This document shows, piece by piece, positions 18,201-25,345 of a DNA stretch of 64,000 bases. The notes under the pieces are model-generated. The model saw only the letters and a program-made list of their open reading frames with translations. It was not told where the DNA came from and did not search any database. A program made the position numbers and the translations under genes. The stretch spans positions 27,366 to 91,365 of the forward strand of contig NZ_FQZZ01000011.1 of assembly GCF_900142185.1 (NCBI RefSeq). Direction: 5' to 3'. This DNA is from Lutimaribacter pacificus (GTDB lineage: Bacteria > Pseudomonadota > Alphaproteobacteria > Rhodobacterales > Rhodobacteraceae). Each line of letters starts with the position of its first letter. The first letter of the stretch is position 1.

Positions 18201-19466
18201 TGGGTGCTGACCAGCGACGGCAACCCGCTGCCGCCCTATATCGGTATCCTGCCGCCGAAGAACTGGAGCGGGACGCTGGACAATCTGGAACTGAGCGTCG
18301 CCTCGGGGGAAACCACGCTGTCGGACACCCGTGTCGACGTTCTGCAACTTGGCGATGTCACGGTGACGCCGGTTGCCGACGGGGTCACCCTGAACCCGAC
18401 CAATTCCTTCGGACTGGAAGGGACGATCGTGCCGCTCAACCTGAACGCCTCGATGGTCGATTTCGAGGATGCATCGGTTACCGCCGCGTCGGATGAAAGC
18501 ACCGAAACGGTAACGCTGCAGCTTCAGGGGCTGGGGGAACACGCGTCCTTCTATATCGGGACGAATATCGTGACTGCGAACGTGAGCTATGACGCGGGAA
18601 GCGACACCTACACCCTGACCGGGTTGAGCCAGTCCGATCTGGATGCGCTGGGCTTCAGCCAGGCGGCCAGCGCGCTGACCGATATGGATGGCAGTGCCGC
18701 AGGGCTTCAGATCAATGTGACGGCACGTACCGTGGATGGGGCGGACGTGTCGGCGGATACGCAAAGCACCCTGACGCTCAACGTCCGGGCGCAATTGCCC
18801 ACGACCGGCGACGATAACCTGATCTGGACCGGTGACGCCATCAACGGGCGCAGCGGTGCGGATACGGTGCACCTGCGACAGGGCGAAAGCCTGAGCGGTG
18901 CCGATCTGGCCGCGCAGCTGAGCAATGTCGAAACGCTGGATCTGGGGATCGCGGGGGTCAACGGGATCACCGACCTGACCCCCGGGCAGGTCGAGGCGAT
19001 GACCGATGGCGCCAACCTGCTGACGGTGCGCGGATCGTCCGAGGACGCCCTGTCGCTGTCCGGCGACTGGAGCGATAACGGCGACGGCACCTATACCGGA
19101 ACCCTTGCCGGCGGCAGCGTCACCCTGGCGGTCGAGGACGTGACCGTCACGCCGCCCGCCGCGCCCTTCGGGATGCCGTTCGCTTTGCCGCTTGGGGCGG
19201 CGGACGGTTTCGGCCTGGCGTCGCTCGACGGAGCGGCAGAGCCGGAGGCGGCGGAGGATAACACCGCACCGCTTGGGCTTGACGATGTTCTGGGCTCGGG
19301 GAGGGACGGCGAAGACCTGACCGCTGGCCTGCCGGAAGAGGACGCTGGCGATCCGATCCCGTCCGATGACGCGGGCAGGGCGGCCGGGGCTTCGGACTGG
19401 GGCGGGGACGCTTCGGGGTCTGCGCTTGACGACGACCTCCAGTCCGGCGCGCATTACGAGATCTGA
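9213..19466 (+). CDS. Giant BapA-like type I-secreted adhesin (VCBS/cadherin-like/Ig-like repeats)
   Basis: A 3417-residue, acidic, repeat-built surface protein with only one cysteine that I can see. The N-terminal BapA-prefix-like module (1-110) holds NDLVLVLEDGTILVIENFF; a Gly/Ala-rich linker follows at about 110-134. Next come a cadherin-like domain (136-225), four VCBS-type repeats each ending near GTND or GAND (226-678), another cadherin-like domain (678-785), Ig-like units (786-972), T1SS-143-type repeats, and a long array of units marked by VTPVADA-like joints (about 1490-3060). The C-terminus has one degenerate RTX turn (NGRSGADTVHL, about 3210) and an acidic secretion tail. Paracoccus BapA, needed for biofilm formation, is the closest described type. 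The ATG at 9213 follows AGGTGG. It is followed after 4 bp by its exporter. Confidence 0.92.
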   Translation: MRAEVFPKSGNGASQRFDGDRISPDEPSVIQVQIGPEQVARFDRDGNDLVLVLEDGTILVIENFFVVTADGRNDLVFEDGNGVTWWAQYGENWTGGFDIAEINDPVAVAVPFPLLAGLGALAAGAAAGGGGGGPANTPPTASADPVTTIVDEAVSGRITASDPDGDSLTYTVSGGPGNGTVIVHPDGSYDYTPNPGYSGPDSFEVTVDDGNGGTTTVTVPVTVTSPANITGDDTGAAVEAGGTANGTPGTATASGTLTVTDADPGESVFQAPPSLGGTYGTFTFDPATGAWTYTLDDDRAATQALTDGETVTDELVVTSLDGTATETIAVTVTGANDVAVVTDDTGEVTEESDGGTGMLGTSGRVTVDDPDAGESAFDPGSLTFTGGGTPLGTLTVDADGNWSYEVDNSLTEVQSLAEGETIVQSWTVESVDGTATSTIEVTINGTNDDPVISGANTGGVTGGATVPITGQLSETDVDTSDMHSWSVEGGTGDYGTLSVDGTGQWSYTLDNGNPDVQALGAGDTITDEITVRVTDNNGGYDEQVVTITITGSNDAPVISGGSDITATVTEITDGAAGENTDTHTQTGTIHASDADTGDTLSVDVTPQGAGYLGSFTHGGIDPATGEIDWTFSVDDADIDALGEGEVLTQDYLVTVEDSAGATDTVTVTVTINGTNDQPEPEDDASLIAVGDTAVLDVLDNDADVDTNDTLVVTHVDGQAIAPGGSITLGGGVGTVSLSGDGQLTFVPGPNAPGRVVLPYTVDDGSGTGNATATANWVINIAGVDIADDASPLGATVPDDVLSSVDDLENVAISGHAAVGGTVTSLTISDGTNSVTVPAAGITVGSDGSYSVTADLSGLDDGTLTVTAGIEDAAGNTVTTTDTILKDTVTPVAIDPVLIVEGEAPVVTGTGEPGAEITLDVDGIPYSTTVQSNGTWSVTLSAPLGTDEVTLSVSAEDDYGNTNTADRSVTGVGITDDVAGGPEDIAVQESALPGGSGGGSDTASSTFVLDAAPDLDHVIIGGAVSGSAVSGGTTVSLADLQNAATTPVDVTTQYGTLTITGYDAGTGTISYTYALDDNTEDHAAPGSDAAVSETIQIAAVDADGDTRVDRLIVAVEDDAPETPVDDTPVSVAEGGAAVGSANGGANLLANDTLGADGGRVHEITYTDRSGASASVVIPDGGDQTVETQYGELTVTSDGTWSYTPVASADHVQPGSDTELRDDFSYTTIDADGDVSPGSATQAITVTDTVPALGTPDDATIDEEHLATGSNPDALQCEVSGSLDLTPGQDSVDVTLAAGNTPPAGLEAGGAPVQYTLSADGHTLTAHTGDVSDPVFVVTLTNPTDASAGYTFELLRPLDHGGAADLDLTFSVQVEDSDSDTDTAGFTVTVVDDTPETTINRTVDEDSSGFSYNISADATSDNTDLVQNGLTLTGAPASGGGMEYKTEHGTVTISPDGELSYEPDPNFSGQEVFDVVTEDDEGADVTSTVTVDVTPVADAATVTVDAANINTVEDTAVALGLNAPVITDDGTGTGNNPTPERIGEITLTGLPEGATLIWGGNSHVVDASGTVTIALSDPGLSVSGTTGDLTMSGTDFEALEVLPPEHASANFEVTYSVTSYEVDGTGAALPGISGATSSDSVMVYVEAATDPAVLEFDTTADASSVSNADNIDFTGATEADVTLAEDSAVNIADILEASFDDLDGSEIRSFTITNNTGSDIVVNGNTVADGASVDIAAPGLSGDTVGFPAINIGGPADFSGDLEGITVTLKAQDYDADGYLSDPTPGAAGQPEADTSDNSVTLNLYVTPVADDVQVGAATGDEDMPIAFLAGVSLTDASTGAGGTEVITGISFDVSPGWEVTAPAPWANATAGQSGSTYTITFTGGTEAEREAWLDGFSITPPAHDSRDATIPLTITSADTSIVNGVPVTDTATATHNLVVTVNPVAEVIGDDSDGDSTDDLTMTPGVTYASAAGEDAWFDLNSDGFDLTAGWSNQDSGEETFARLTPELLNGDGSQADAIGSQFRWVEGGVTRTAIFDGSPVDVPVSALGTLEFRAAPDFSGQFRIGVQAYTVDTDDDGGTSVEAVSGQAYLENVLITPVADDVSLSLAARAQGLEDTEIPLAIRPTSSDPSETFNITISDIPDGAVLSYGGSPLTVTGGSVTITDFDPSAPLTLLPPPNSNDDFTLTVSARSVDELDLGGGTVHSDTSDATTLMMDVTMRGVADAASVSTTPQTYVEADLDSGTASVALADLVSVMLTDDDTSETLTMQITGLPDGFGLSHGTLLTGPGVTGEDRVWALQAGQLATAEITVPQNFSGEVEFSVVPVTTENDGASLTGTPEPVSFTVTPSPEATVTTEAVLTEDMRQPINLGIVHQNGDTDEVLAGVAIRVDYLTGANFTLYLGGVELSAAGLPVITEGGADYYELTAAQAAQLEAQGAEHFDGPLGRFDLLYRITDPGDGSVADATSDWTPGRFDLSATPVTDQPVLTIDDISLGGSAGSVTGNNVTVTSADEQVTLNLNIASPDSDGSEHLIRVIVDGVPDGVTLDDGEMLGDGSWLLLYEGDDALPVDDAGGLVLPVTFTVSEAAGGLTDVPISVTVQTQDRGNQAGVGTDILDDSITWSLTTIFAPGAPGEPPSIETWEYNDAVATEDTSFLLSDMINATVSTPPGTPASIMTVTITDLPAGTEVTGMVRSVVGGQEVWTASVTTDPGDDAAAVQATLDALMDGISLEAPENANDNNSGPLSFNATLTTAAIGGSSDVATIAPVEIPVDPVTDPADIPIALGAADADGVLTETDTGIPLTLSVTNPADGAAGSVASDLYLQIDGTNGLGAGELTLGGITYTPQPVSGVHGIPDGTYYVIPGVDMGDTLDLVFTPDTMTAGDVTVDAWVRNVEAGADEITSTGTQTLTVEISNDGVSLAASPISGAEAADSTNASLIEIDLSSLVLNDDDGSEAILTVLLSNLPEGFLLYTGTDADDASLASMATNAGGTGGLNTWVLTSDGNPLPPYIGILPPKNWSGTLDNLELSVASGETTLSDTRVDVLQLGDVTVTPVADGVTLNPTNSFGLEGTIVPLNLNASMVDFEDASVTAASDESTETVTLQLQGLGEHASFYIGTNIVTANVSYDAGSDTYTLTGLSQSDLDALGFSQAASALTDMDGSAAGLQINVTARTVDGADVSADTQSTLTLNVRAQLPTTGDDNLIWTGDAINGRSGADTVHLRQGESLSGADLAAQLSNVETLDLGIAGVNGITDLTPGQVEAMTDGANLLTVRGSSEDALSLSGDWSDNGDGTYTGTLAGGSVTLAVEDVTVTPPAAPFGMPFALPLGAADGFGLASLDGAAEPEAAEDNTAPLGLDDVLGSGRDGEDLTAGLPEEDAGDPIPSDDAGRAAGASDWGGDASGSALDDDLQSGAHYEI

Positions 19467-19470
19467 GGCG

Positions 19471-21609
19471 ATGGTGGCGGATCAGAACGCCCTGCGATCC
19501 GCAAACAGCGGCACCGCTGCCCGCGAGGGGTGGATGGACGCGGTGCTGCGCGTGGCCGCGCATTACCGTATCGCCGTTTCGCCCGAACGGGTGCGGCTCG
19601 ATCTGGCGTGGTCGCCGGACAGCGACCGGATAGGCAGGCTTGCGCGGTCCGCCGGCCTGTCCGTTCGGGAGGCGGGGCTGGGGCGCGACGCGGTTTCCTC
19701 GCTGCGCCTGCCGCTGGTGGCCGAGTTCGACAGCGGCGAGATCGGGGTGATCGAGCGCGAAACCACCGAGGGGTTCGTCGTCGTTCTGGCGGGCGACGGG
19801 GGGCTGGAAACCCCCTTTGCCAGGGATGAGCTGGAGCGCCGGTTGCGGCGGCTGTTCGTGCTGCGCCCGAGCGCTGGCCGCCCCGACCGCCGGGTCGACC
19901 ACTATATCGCGCCCTGGCGCCCGGACTGGCTGCGCGGCATCGTGCTGGCCGACATGGCCCCCTATCGCGCGGTCATGGTCGCCTCGCTGGTGGCCAACGT
20001 GCTGGCGCTGGCGGGCACGATCTTTTCCATGCAGGTCTATGACCGGGTGGTTCCGGGCCAGTCGATGAGCACGCTTTGGGTGCTGTTTGCCGGCGTGATG
20101 ATGGCGACCGTCTTTGCCTTCGTGATGCGTATCGCTCGCGGCCGGATCACCGATCTGGCGGGCAAGGCGGCGGACCTGCGGATTTCCGACCGGGTCTTCG
20201 GCCATGCGCTCCGGGTGCGCAATACCGTCCGGCCACGCTCGACCGGCACCTTTATCTCGCAAATCCGCGAACTGGAGCATGTGCGCGAGATGATGACCTC
20301 GGGCACGGTGGCGGCGATTGCCGATGTGCCGTTCTTTCTGCTGTTCTGCGTGTTGTTCTACTATATCGCGGGGCCGTTGGTCTGGATTCCGCTGGTGGCG
20401 ATGGTTCTGCTGGTGGCCCCCGGCCTGCTGGCGCAAAAGCGCCTGCGCCGCCTGGCCGAGGCCAATACCCGCGAAAGCTCATTACGCAGCGCGATGCTGG
20501 TCGAGGCGATCCAGGGCCTTGACGATATCAAGTCGTTGCAGGCCGAGGCGAGGTTTCAGAACCTCTGGAACCACTACAACGAAACCACCGCCGGATCGTC
20601 GATGGAGCTGCGTGACCTGGTGAACCGGCTGTCGTCCTGGGCGCAGACGGTGCAGGGCGGGGTGTTCGCCGTGGTGATTTTCTTCGGGGCGCCGCTGGTG
20701 ATGGCCGGCGAGATGAGCACCGGCGTTCTTGTCGCCGCCTCGATGCTGTCGTCGCGGATGCTGGCCCCGTTGGCCTCGGTCACGCAGATCATCAACCGCT
20801 GGCAGCAGGCCCAGGTCGCGCGCGAGGCGCTTGACGGGCTGATGGCCCTGCCGGTCGACGCCTCGGCCGAAGAGCAACGCGTCCACAAGCCGGTGATCCA
20901 CGGAGATTTCAGGCTGAAGGATGCCCTGTTCGGCCACGATCCGCAGACCCCCGTTCTGAAGGTTGGCCAGATGGCCATCGCCCCCGGTGAGCGCATCGCG
21001 ATCCTTGGGCGCAACGGCGCGGGAAAATCCACCCTGCTGGCCGGTCTGGCCGGCCTGCTGGAGCCGCTGGCGGGCGAGGTCCGTGTGGATGACGTGGTGA
21101 TGGGCCTGATCGACCCGGCCGATCTGAGGCGCGATATCAGCCTGATGGGGCAGGGCGCGCGGCTGTTCCACGGCACCCTGCGCGAGAACCTGACGCTTGG
21201 CGCGCCCGGCGCGGATGACGGGACCATTCTGGAAACACTCGGCCGGATGGGGCTGGCGGATTTCGTCCACCGGCTTCCCGAAGGGCTGGATCACATGGTG
21301 CTCGAGGGCGGGCTGGGCCTGTCGGGTGGCCAGAAACAGGGGCTGCTTCTGGCGCGGCTTCTTTTGCGCCGTCCCAATGTCCTGTTGCTGGACGAACCGA
21401 CCGCCTCTTTCGACGAAGTGTCCGAGGCAGCGGTGATCGACATGCTGGGGCATCTGGAGCGCGACACATCGGTCATCGTCGCCACCCATCGGCCGGCCAT
21501 GCTGCGGATTGTGGACCGGCTGATCGTGGTCAATAACGGCGCGATCGCCATGGACGGACCCAAGGATCAGGTGCTGGCGCAACTGCGCGCCGGAAAGGTG
21601 GCGGCATGA
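19471..21609 (+). CDS. Type I secretion ABC transporter (LssB/LapB type)
   Basis: A 712-residue inner-membrane exporter. The N-terminal C39-like domain (about 1-130) has no catalytic Cys or His pair that I can see, as in exporters of RTX-type adhesins. Next come six membrane helices (about 160-430) and a C-terminal ATPase with Walker A GRNGAGKST (about 513-521), signature LSGGQKQ (about 617) and Walker B LLLDEPTASFDE. It should form the energised channel with the HlyD-like adaptor and TolC-like protein encoded downstream and export the adjacent adhesin. Its ATG at 19471 lies 4 bp after the adhesin stop, and its stop overlaps the next start (ATGA). Confidence 0.93.
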   Translation: MVADQNALRSANSGTAAREGWMDAVLRVAAHYRIAVSPERVRLDLAWSPDSDRIGRLARSAGLSVREAGLGRDAVSSLRLPLVAEFDSGEIGVIERETTEGFVVVLAGDGGLETPFARDELERRLRRLFVLRPSAGRPDRRVDHYIAPWRPDWLRGIVLADMAPYRAVMVASLVANVLALAGTIFSMQVYDRVVPGQSMSTLWVLFAGVMMATVFAFVMRIARGRITDLAGKAADLRISDRVFGHALRVRNTVRPRSTGTFISQIRELEHVREMMTSGTVAAIADVPFFLLFCVLFYYIAGPLVWIPLVAMVLLVAPGLLAQKRLRRLAEANTRESSLRSAMLVEAIQGLDDIKSLQAEARFQNLWNHYNETTAGSSMELRDLVNRLSSWAQTVQGGVFAVVIFFGAPLVMAGEMSTGVLVAASMLSSRMLAPLASVTQIINRWQQAQVAREALDGLMALPVDASAEEQRVHKPVIHGDFRLKDALFGHDPQTPVLKVGQMAIAPGERIAILGRNGAGKSTLLAGLAGLLEPLAGEVRVDDVVMGLIDPADLRRDISLMGQGARLFHGTLRENLTLGAPGADDGTILETLGRMGLADFVHRLPEGLDHMVLEGGLGLSGGQKQGLLLARLLLRRPNVLLLDEPTASFDEVSEAAVIDMLGHLERDTSVIVATHRPAMLRIVDRLIVVNNGAIAMDGPKDQVLAQLRAGKVAA

Positions 21610-22781
21610 CCGCCTCGGTTATGATCGCAGAGCGGGGAACCGCGCGGCCCGAACGCCGCCTCGTCTGGCTGGTTTTCGCCATGCTTGCGTTGTTCCTGGG
21701 CTGGGCGTGGTATTTTCCGCTGGTGGAAGTGTCCAGCGGCCAGGGCACGGTGGTGCCCAGTTCGCGCGAGCAGGTGATCCAGTCGCTTGAGGGTGGGATC
21801 GTTGCCTCGATCTCGGTACGCGAGGGCGATATCGTCGAAAAAGGGCAGATCCTGGCACGTCTCGATCCGACGCGGTCGGCCTCGAGCGTCGAAGAGGTGG
21901 CGGCGAAGTACCATGCGGCCATCGCGGCAGCGGCGCGTTTGCGTGCGGAACTGGATGACCGCGATACCCTGACATTTCCCGACGAACTGTCGGGCGAACG
22001 TTTCGCGCAATTGCGTGCCAACGAGATGGCATTGTTCCGGTCGCGCCGCAAAAGCCTGGACGAGGCGCTGTCGGGCCTGACCGAGGGGTTGGAACTTACG
22101 CGGCAGGAACTGGAGATTGCCGAAAGGCTCCAGAACAGCGGCGCCGCGAGCCGGGTCGAGGTGATCCGCCTGCGCCGCGAAGCGACCGCGACCCGGCTTG
22201 AGATCGACCGGCTCCGGGCCGATACCCGCGTGCAGGTTGGTGAGGAATTGCAGCGCGTCAATGCCGAGGCCGAGGTTCAGGCATCGGTCATGCGGGGCCT
22301 GTCCGACCAACTCGAACGTCTGGTGTTCCGCGCCCCGATGCGCGGGATCGTCAAGGATATCGTGGTCACCACCATCGGCGGTGTGATCCCGCCCGGCGGG
22401 CAGCTCATGACCATCGTGCCGATGGACGACCAGCTATTGATCGAGGCACGCATCTCGCCGCGCGATATTGCCTTCATCCACCCCGGGCAAGAGGCGCAGG
22501 TCAAGATATCCGCCTACGATTACGCGATCTTCGGCGGGTTGACCGGCGAGGTGGTCACGATCTCGCCCAACACCGTGCGCGACGAGGTGAAGCCCGAACA
22601 GGTCTATTACCGGGCCTATATCCGCACCCGCGAGGATTACCTTGTCAACGAGGCCGGAACCCGGTTTCCGATCGTTCCGGGCATGATCGCGGTGGTCGAT
22701 ATCCAGACCGGCGAAAAGACCGTGTGGCAATACCTCATCAAACCATTCAACCGCGCGCAGGAGGCGCTTCGGGAACGATGA
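21606..22781 (+). CDS. HlyD-family type I secretion adaptor
   Basis: A 391-residue periplasmic adaptor that links the ABC exporter to the outer-membrane factor. One membrane helix lies at about 17-36. A lipoyl-like half (VIQSLEGGIVASISVREGDI) leads into a long alpha-hairpin rich in Glu, Arg and Leu (about 95-220). The return half reads APMRGIVKDIVVTTIGGVIP, and the C-terminal beta domain ends near VPGMIAVVDIQTGEKTVWQY, a hallmark of type I secretion HlyD proteins. It overlaps the ABC gene by 4 bp (ATGA). Confidence 0.93.
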   Translation: MTASVMIAERGTARPERRLVWLVFAMLALFLGWAWYFPLVEVSSGQGTVVPSSREQVIQSLEGGIVASISVREGDIVEKGQILARLDPTRSASSVEEVAAKYHAAIAAAARLRAELDDRDTLTFPDELSGERFAQLRANEMALFRSRRKSLDEALSGLTEGLELTRQELEIAERLQNSGAASRVEVIRLRREATATRLEIDRLRADTRVQVGEELQRVNAEAEVQASVMRGLSDQLERLVFRAPMRGIVKDIVVTTIGGVIPPGGQLMTIVPMDDQLLIEARISPRDIAFIHPGQEAQVKISAYDYAIFGGLTGEVVTISPNTVRDEVKPEQVYYRAYIRTREDYLVNEAGTRFPIVPGMIAVVDIQTGEKTVWQYLIKPFNRAQEALRER

Positions 22782-22841
22782 CCGCTTATTCCGCATACGG
22801 TTCCCTGCAACATCTTCCATGATCGAAAAGAGGTTTCCGAT

Positions 22842-23267
22842 ATGACACGATGGTTCGGCGCACGCAGCGTGCTTCTGACGATAGCCCTTGTGGCCCTTCT
22901 GCCGGTTGGCCCTGCCGGGGCGCAGCAGGGCGACCGGCTCAACCAGGTGAATCCAAGGGTCGGGTTCACGTCGGTTTCGCGGGCCTTCCCCGAAATGGAC
23001 GCGCGTTATGCCCGGGTCGGCACCCGCCGCAACGTGGCGCAGGTGCGCAGCATCGCCGTCGGCCAGCCCCTGAACGATGTCCGGGCGACGCTGGGGAGCC
23101 CGGCTGTGGGCTACAATGACGGGTCCTTCGAATATCATCTCTCGCTGCCGCTGACCGGACGTGACCGGCTGATCTGCCAGTACCGCGTGTTCTTCGACGA
23201 CGAGGGCCGGCTTACCCATGGTGTCTGGCGTCGTCCGCAATGTGCGGACCTGGTTCTCGGGCGGTAG
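22842..23267 (+). CDS. SmpA/OmlA (BamE-like) domain protein in the secretion operon
   Basis: A 141-residue exported protein with signal peptide LLTIALVALLPVGPAGAQQG and a BamE/SmpA-like fold: VRSIAVGQPLNDVRATLGSP corresponds to the helix-turn of that family, followed by FEYHLSLPL and CQYRVFFDDEGRL. No lipobox cysteine is visible, so it is probably periplasmic. BamE proteins support outer-membrane beta-barrel assembly; here, between the adaptor and outer-membrane-factor genes, it may help place or retain the exporter or adhesin (inference). It starts 60 bp after the adaptor stop, with GAGG upstream. Confidence 0.75.
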   Translation: MTRWFGARSVLLTIALVALLPVGPAGAQQGDRLNQVNPRVGFTSVSRAFPEMDARYARVGTRRNVAQVRSIAVGQPLNDVRATLGSPAVGYNDGSFEYHLSLPLTGRDRLICQYRVFFDDEGRLTHGVWRRPQCADLVLGR

Positions 23268-23280
23268 AACTGAGCCCTGC

Positions 23281-24615
23281 ATGATACGTTTAAGGCTGTT
23301 CAGGACGACGGTTCCGTTCATCGCCGCGTGCGTTCTCGTGGCGGGATGCGCGGCATTGCCCGAACCCGACGGGTTGGAAGCGGCGATTATCGAAAAGGCC
23401 GAGGGGCTTGCCGCCCTGACCCCCGCCGACGGAGGTGGCGGCAAAAGTGCCGCCCGCAACGGTCTGCTGCTCAGCCCCTCGGTTCGGGAAAGCGCGGGTC
23501 TCGTATCCGCCAGCGCGGACGAGGTCCGGGTACAGCGGGCGGCGTTGTTCCCGGGCCTTGCCCTGACCATGGTCGGGGGCGCCGGTGATGCCGGCAGCGG
23601 AGATCCGGCCCTGGAGCTGCAAGCCTCGCAACTGCTTTTTGACGGGGGTAACAGCCGCCGTGCCGTCAAGCTGGCCGATTTCGACCTGCAGATCGACTAT
23701 ATCACCTTTCAGAAAACGGTGGATGAGGTCCTGATCGACCTGCTGGCGGCCTATGATGCCGTTCAGTTGCAGGGCGACCTGCTCGAAATCTACGGGAACC
23801 AGCTGACGGCGCTGAGCGAGTTGGAGGCTCTTGTCGCAAGGCGCGTCGACAGTGGTGCCGCCTCGTCCACGGACCTTCTGGAAACCCGCAAGAGGGTGCA
23901 ATCCGCGGCCTTCCTGGTGACGGATACGGAACTGGCGCTGGCCGAGGCGCGGGACCGGCTGGTTCTGCTGACGGGCCAGTCGCGGGGCGGGCAGGTTCGG
24001 ATACGGCCCGCAAGCTGCAAAGCCGCGGGCGAAACCGACGATCTGCGCATAGCGCGGCTGGAGCTGGCGCGGGCGCAGCTTGCGCTTGAAAAGGCGGAAA
24101 AGGCGCGTGTTCCCCGAATCTCCCTGAAGCCGGTGATCCGCGGGGAAATTGGCGCCGGCAGGCTGCCGGCCGGGGTCGATGTCGATATCCGGTCGGACCT
24201 TCTGGAGGGCGGTGCGCTTCAGGCCAGGGCAAACGCGGCGCGCAACGCCCTTTCCGCATCGCGGGCAAAGCTGGAGAATGCCGGCCTGGAGGACAGCCTG
24301 AACGAGCGGAGGTTGCTTCGCTCGCTGGCGACGGGAGAGCGAAAGAGCGAGATGCTGCAACGGCAGATCGGGCTTCTTTCGGAAACGCGCAAACTCTATC
24401 GCAGCCAGTATTTCGACATGGGAACGCGGCAACTGTCCGAACTTCTCGACAACGAGGAGGAATATTACGGACGCCAGGCCGAACTTGCCGAACTACGCTC
24501 CGAACTTGCCCTGGACCGCCTGAATTGCGCAGTCCGAAGCCGCGTGCTCCGCCGGGAACTGGGGCTGGAGGGCAGCAGTATCTATGGCTTTCCGCTGAGC
24601 GCAGGGTCGATCTGA
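23281..24615 (+). CDS. TolC-like outer-membrane efflux lipoprotein
   Basis: A 444-residue outer-membrane factor that should complete the type I secretion channel. The signal peptide ends in the lipobox VAGC (Cys at about residue 22), so it is probably acylated. Two OEP-type helical repeats follow: one begins near LQASQLLFDGGNSRRAVKLA with a long helix (LLAAYDAVQLQGDLLEIYGN), the second near RISLKPVIRGEIGAG with DIRSDLLEGGALQARANAAR. A longer frame begins at 23218, but the ATG at 23281 gives the lipoprotein signal. It is the last gene of the adhesin operon. I see no clear terminator in the 202 bp that follow. Confidence 0.88.
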   Translation: MIRLRLFRTTVPFIAACVLVAGCAALPEPDGLEAAIIEKAEGLAALTPADGGGGKSAARNGLLLSPSVRESAGLVSASADEVRVQRAALFPGLALTMVGGAGDAGSGDPALELQASQLLFDGGNSRRAVKLADFDLQIDYITFQKTVDEVLIDLLAAYDAVQLQGDLLEIYGNQLTALSELEALVARRVDSGAASSTDLLETRKRVQSAAFLVTDTELALAEARDRLVLLTGQSRGGQVRIRPASCKAAGETDDLRIARLELARAQLALEKAEKARVPRISLKPVIRGEIGAGRLPAGVDVDIRSDLLEGGALQARANAARNALSASRAKLENAGLEDSLNERRLLRSLATGERKSEMLQRQIGLLSETRKLYRSQYFDMGTRQLSELLDNEEEYYGRQAELAELRSELALDRLNCAVRSRVLRRELGLEGSSIYGFPLSAGSI

Positions 24616-24817
24616 CTAAAATGGGAGGATGGAGGCAGGCTGGTGTGATCACCGGAAACGTCCCCGATTTCGGTTAAGGTCTTTCGCATTGAATCCCCGG
24701 CCGGGCCACTGACGTGTCTATCACAACCCGTCGCCGTGACAGCGAGTTGACGCATTGTTCCGTACGTCTCACTTTCGTTGCTGAAACGTAAATGTGAACT
24801 GCGTTGCTCACAGGGAA

Positions 24818-24922
24818 AATCATAATCTGCGTGTCGGGGGTTCAAGTCCCTCCTCCGCTACCATTTCTTCCCTTATCGCTATCTTGTTGATTGTTGGCTG
24901 CAGTGTTCGGCCTTCGGTTGCC
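24818..24922 (+). repeat. Right copy of the 105-bp tRNA-Met direct repeat (attR-like)
   Basis: A copy of 7189-7293 with three mismatches. It starts inside the anticodon loop, runs to CCA and about 59 bp beyond. The 5' half of the tRNA is missing, so this is not a functional tRNA. The upstream stretch 24616-24817 has no gene I can support. Confidence 0.85.
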
Positions 24923-25045
24923 ACCGCGAGTGCCCTTGTGCCGATGACACAACGCGGCCGGGTCGTTCACAAGCTCATAGTAACGCCATATTGAAGCGCC
25001 CTCACGAGGTGCGCTTCCTTCCTGAGAAATAACGGCTGCCTTCGG

Positions 25046-25345
25046 GATAGGTGCTGGCGCACAACCAAGTGTCTTGGTCCGACGTCGGAGGTTCGACAGC
25101 ATACGGTGCCTGTGACGCTCATCGTAGGCCGCCGCTCCTTGATCTTGATATATCATGCCATGGCGGATTGCATTGTAGAGTAAAACGGCAATCTTGCGCG
25201 CCGTAGCCGTCACCGCCTTTTGCTTACCGATCCGCGCCGAGAGGCGTCGATAGAATGCGCCTAAGTCCGTGCCGCATTCCGCTACCAGCTTCAGCGCCAG
25301 TGATGGGTCGAGGTTGTGGATCTGCGTTAGATCCGTGCCCAACAC
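25046..25345 (-). pseudogene. IS110-family transposase, C-terminal remnant
   Basis: About 100 codons matching the C-terminal part of IS110-type DEDD transposases: LALKLVAECGTDLGAFYRRL, then KAVTATARKIAVLLYNAIRH, YQDQGAAAYDERHRHR and MLSNLRRRTKTLG. The N-terminal RuvC-like domain and the Tnp_20 core are absent, so it is inactive. It lies just outside the right tRNA repeat and 120 bp from the sugar ABC operon. The flanking bases 24923-25045 and 25346-25464 hold nothing else I can name. Confidence 0.7.

Larger units (their letters stand above)
7189..24922. mobile_element. Putative tRNA-Met genomic island carrying an adhesin and its type I exporter
   Basis: About 17.7 kb between two 105-bp direct repeats that contain the tRNA-Met 3' half. 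The content is a single functional module: LuxR-type regulator, lux box, giant adhesin, ABC exporter, adaptor, SmpA/OmlA-like protein and outer-membrane factor. Core genes (hemC, tRNA) lie on the left. On the right are an IS110 remnant and a sugar ABC operon. No intact integrase is visible inside; a decayed frame at the left end may be its remains. The repeat is unusually long for a tyrosine-recombinase core, so duplication by another route is possible. Confidence 0.6.

Noticed and set aside
9213..19466. CRISPR-like or tandem DNA repeats in the adhesin gene
   Set aside because: The protein repeats are diverged at the DNA level; no regularly spaced identical repeats are visible, and there are no cas genes in the window.
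24818..24893. A second tRNA-Met gene
   Set aside because: Only the part from the anticodon loop to CCA is present; the 5' acceptor and D arm are missing, so it is an att-like repeat.
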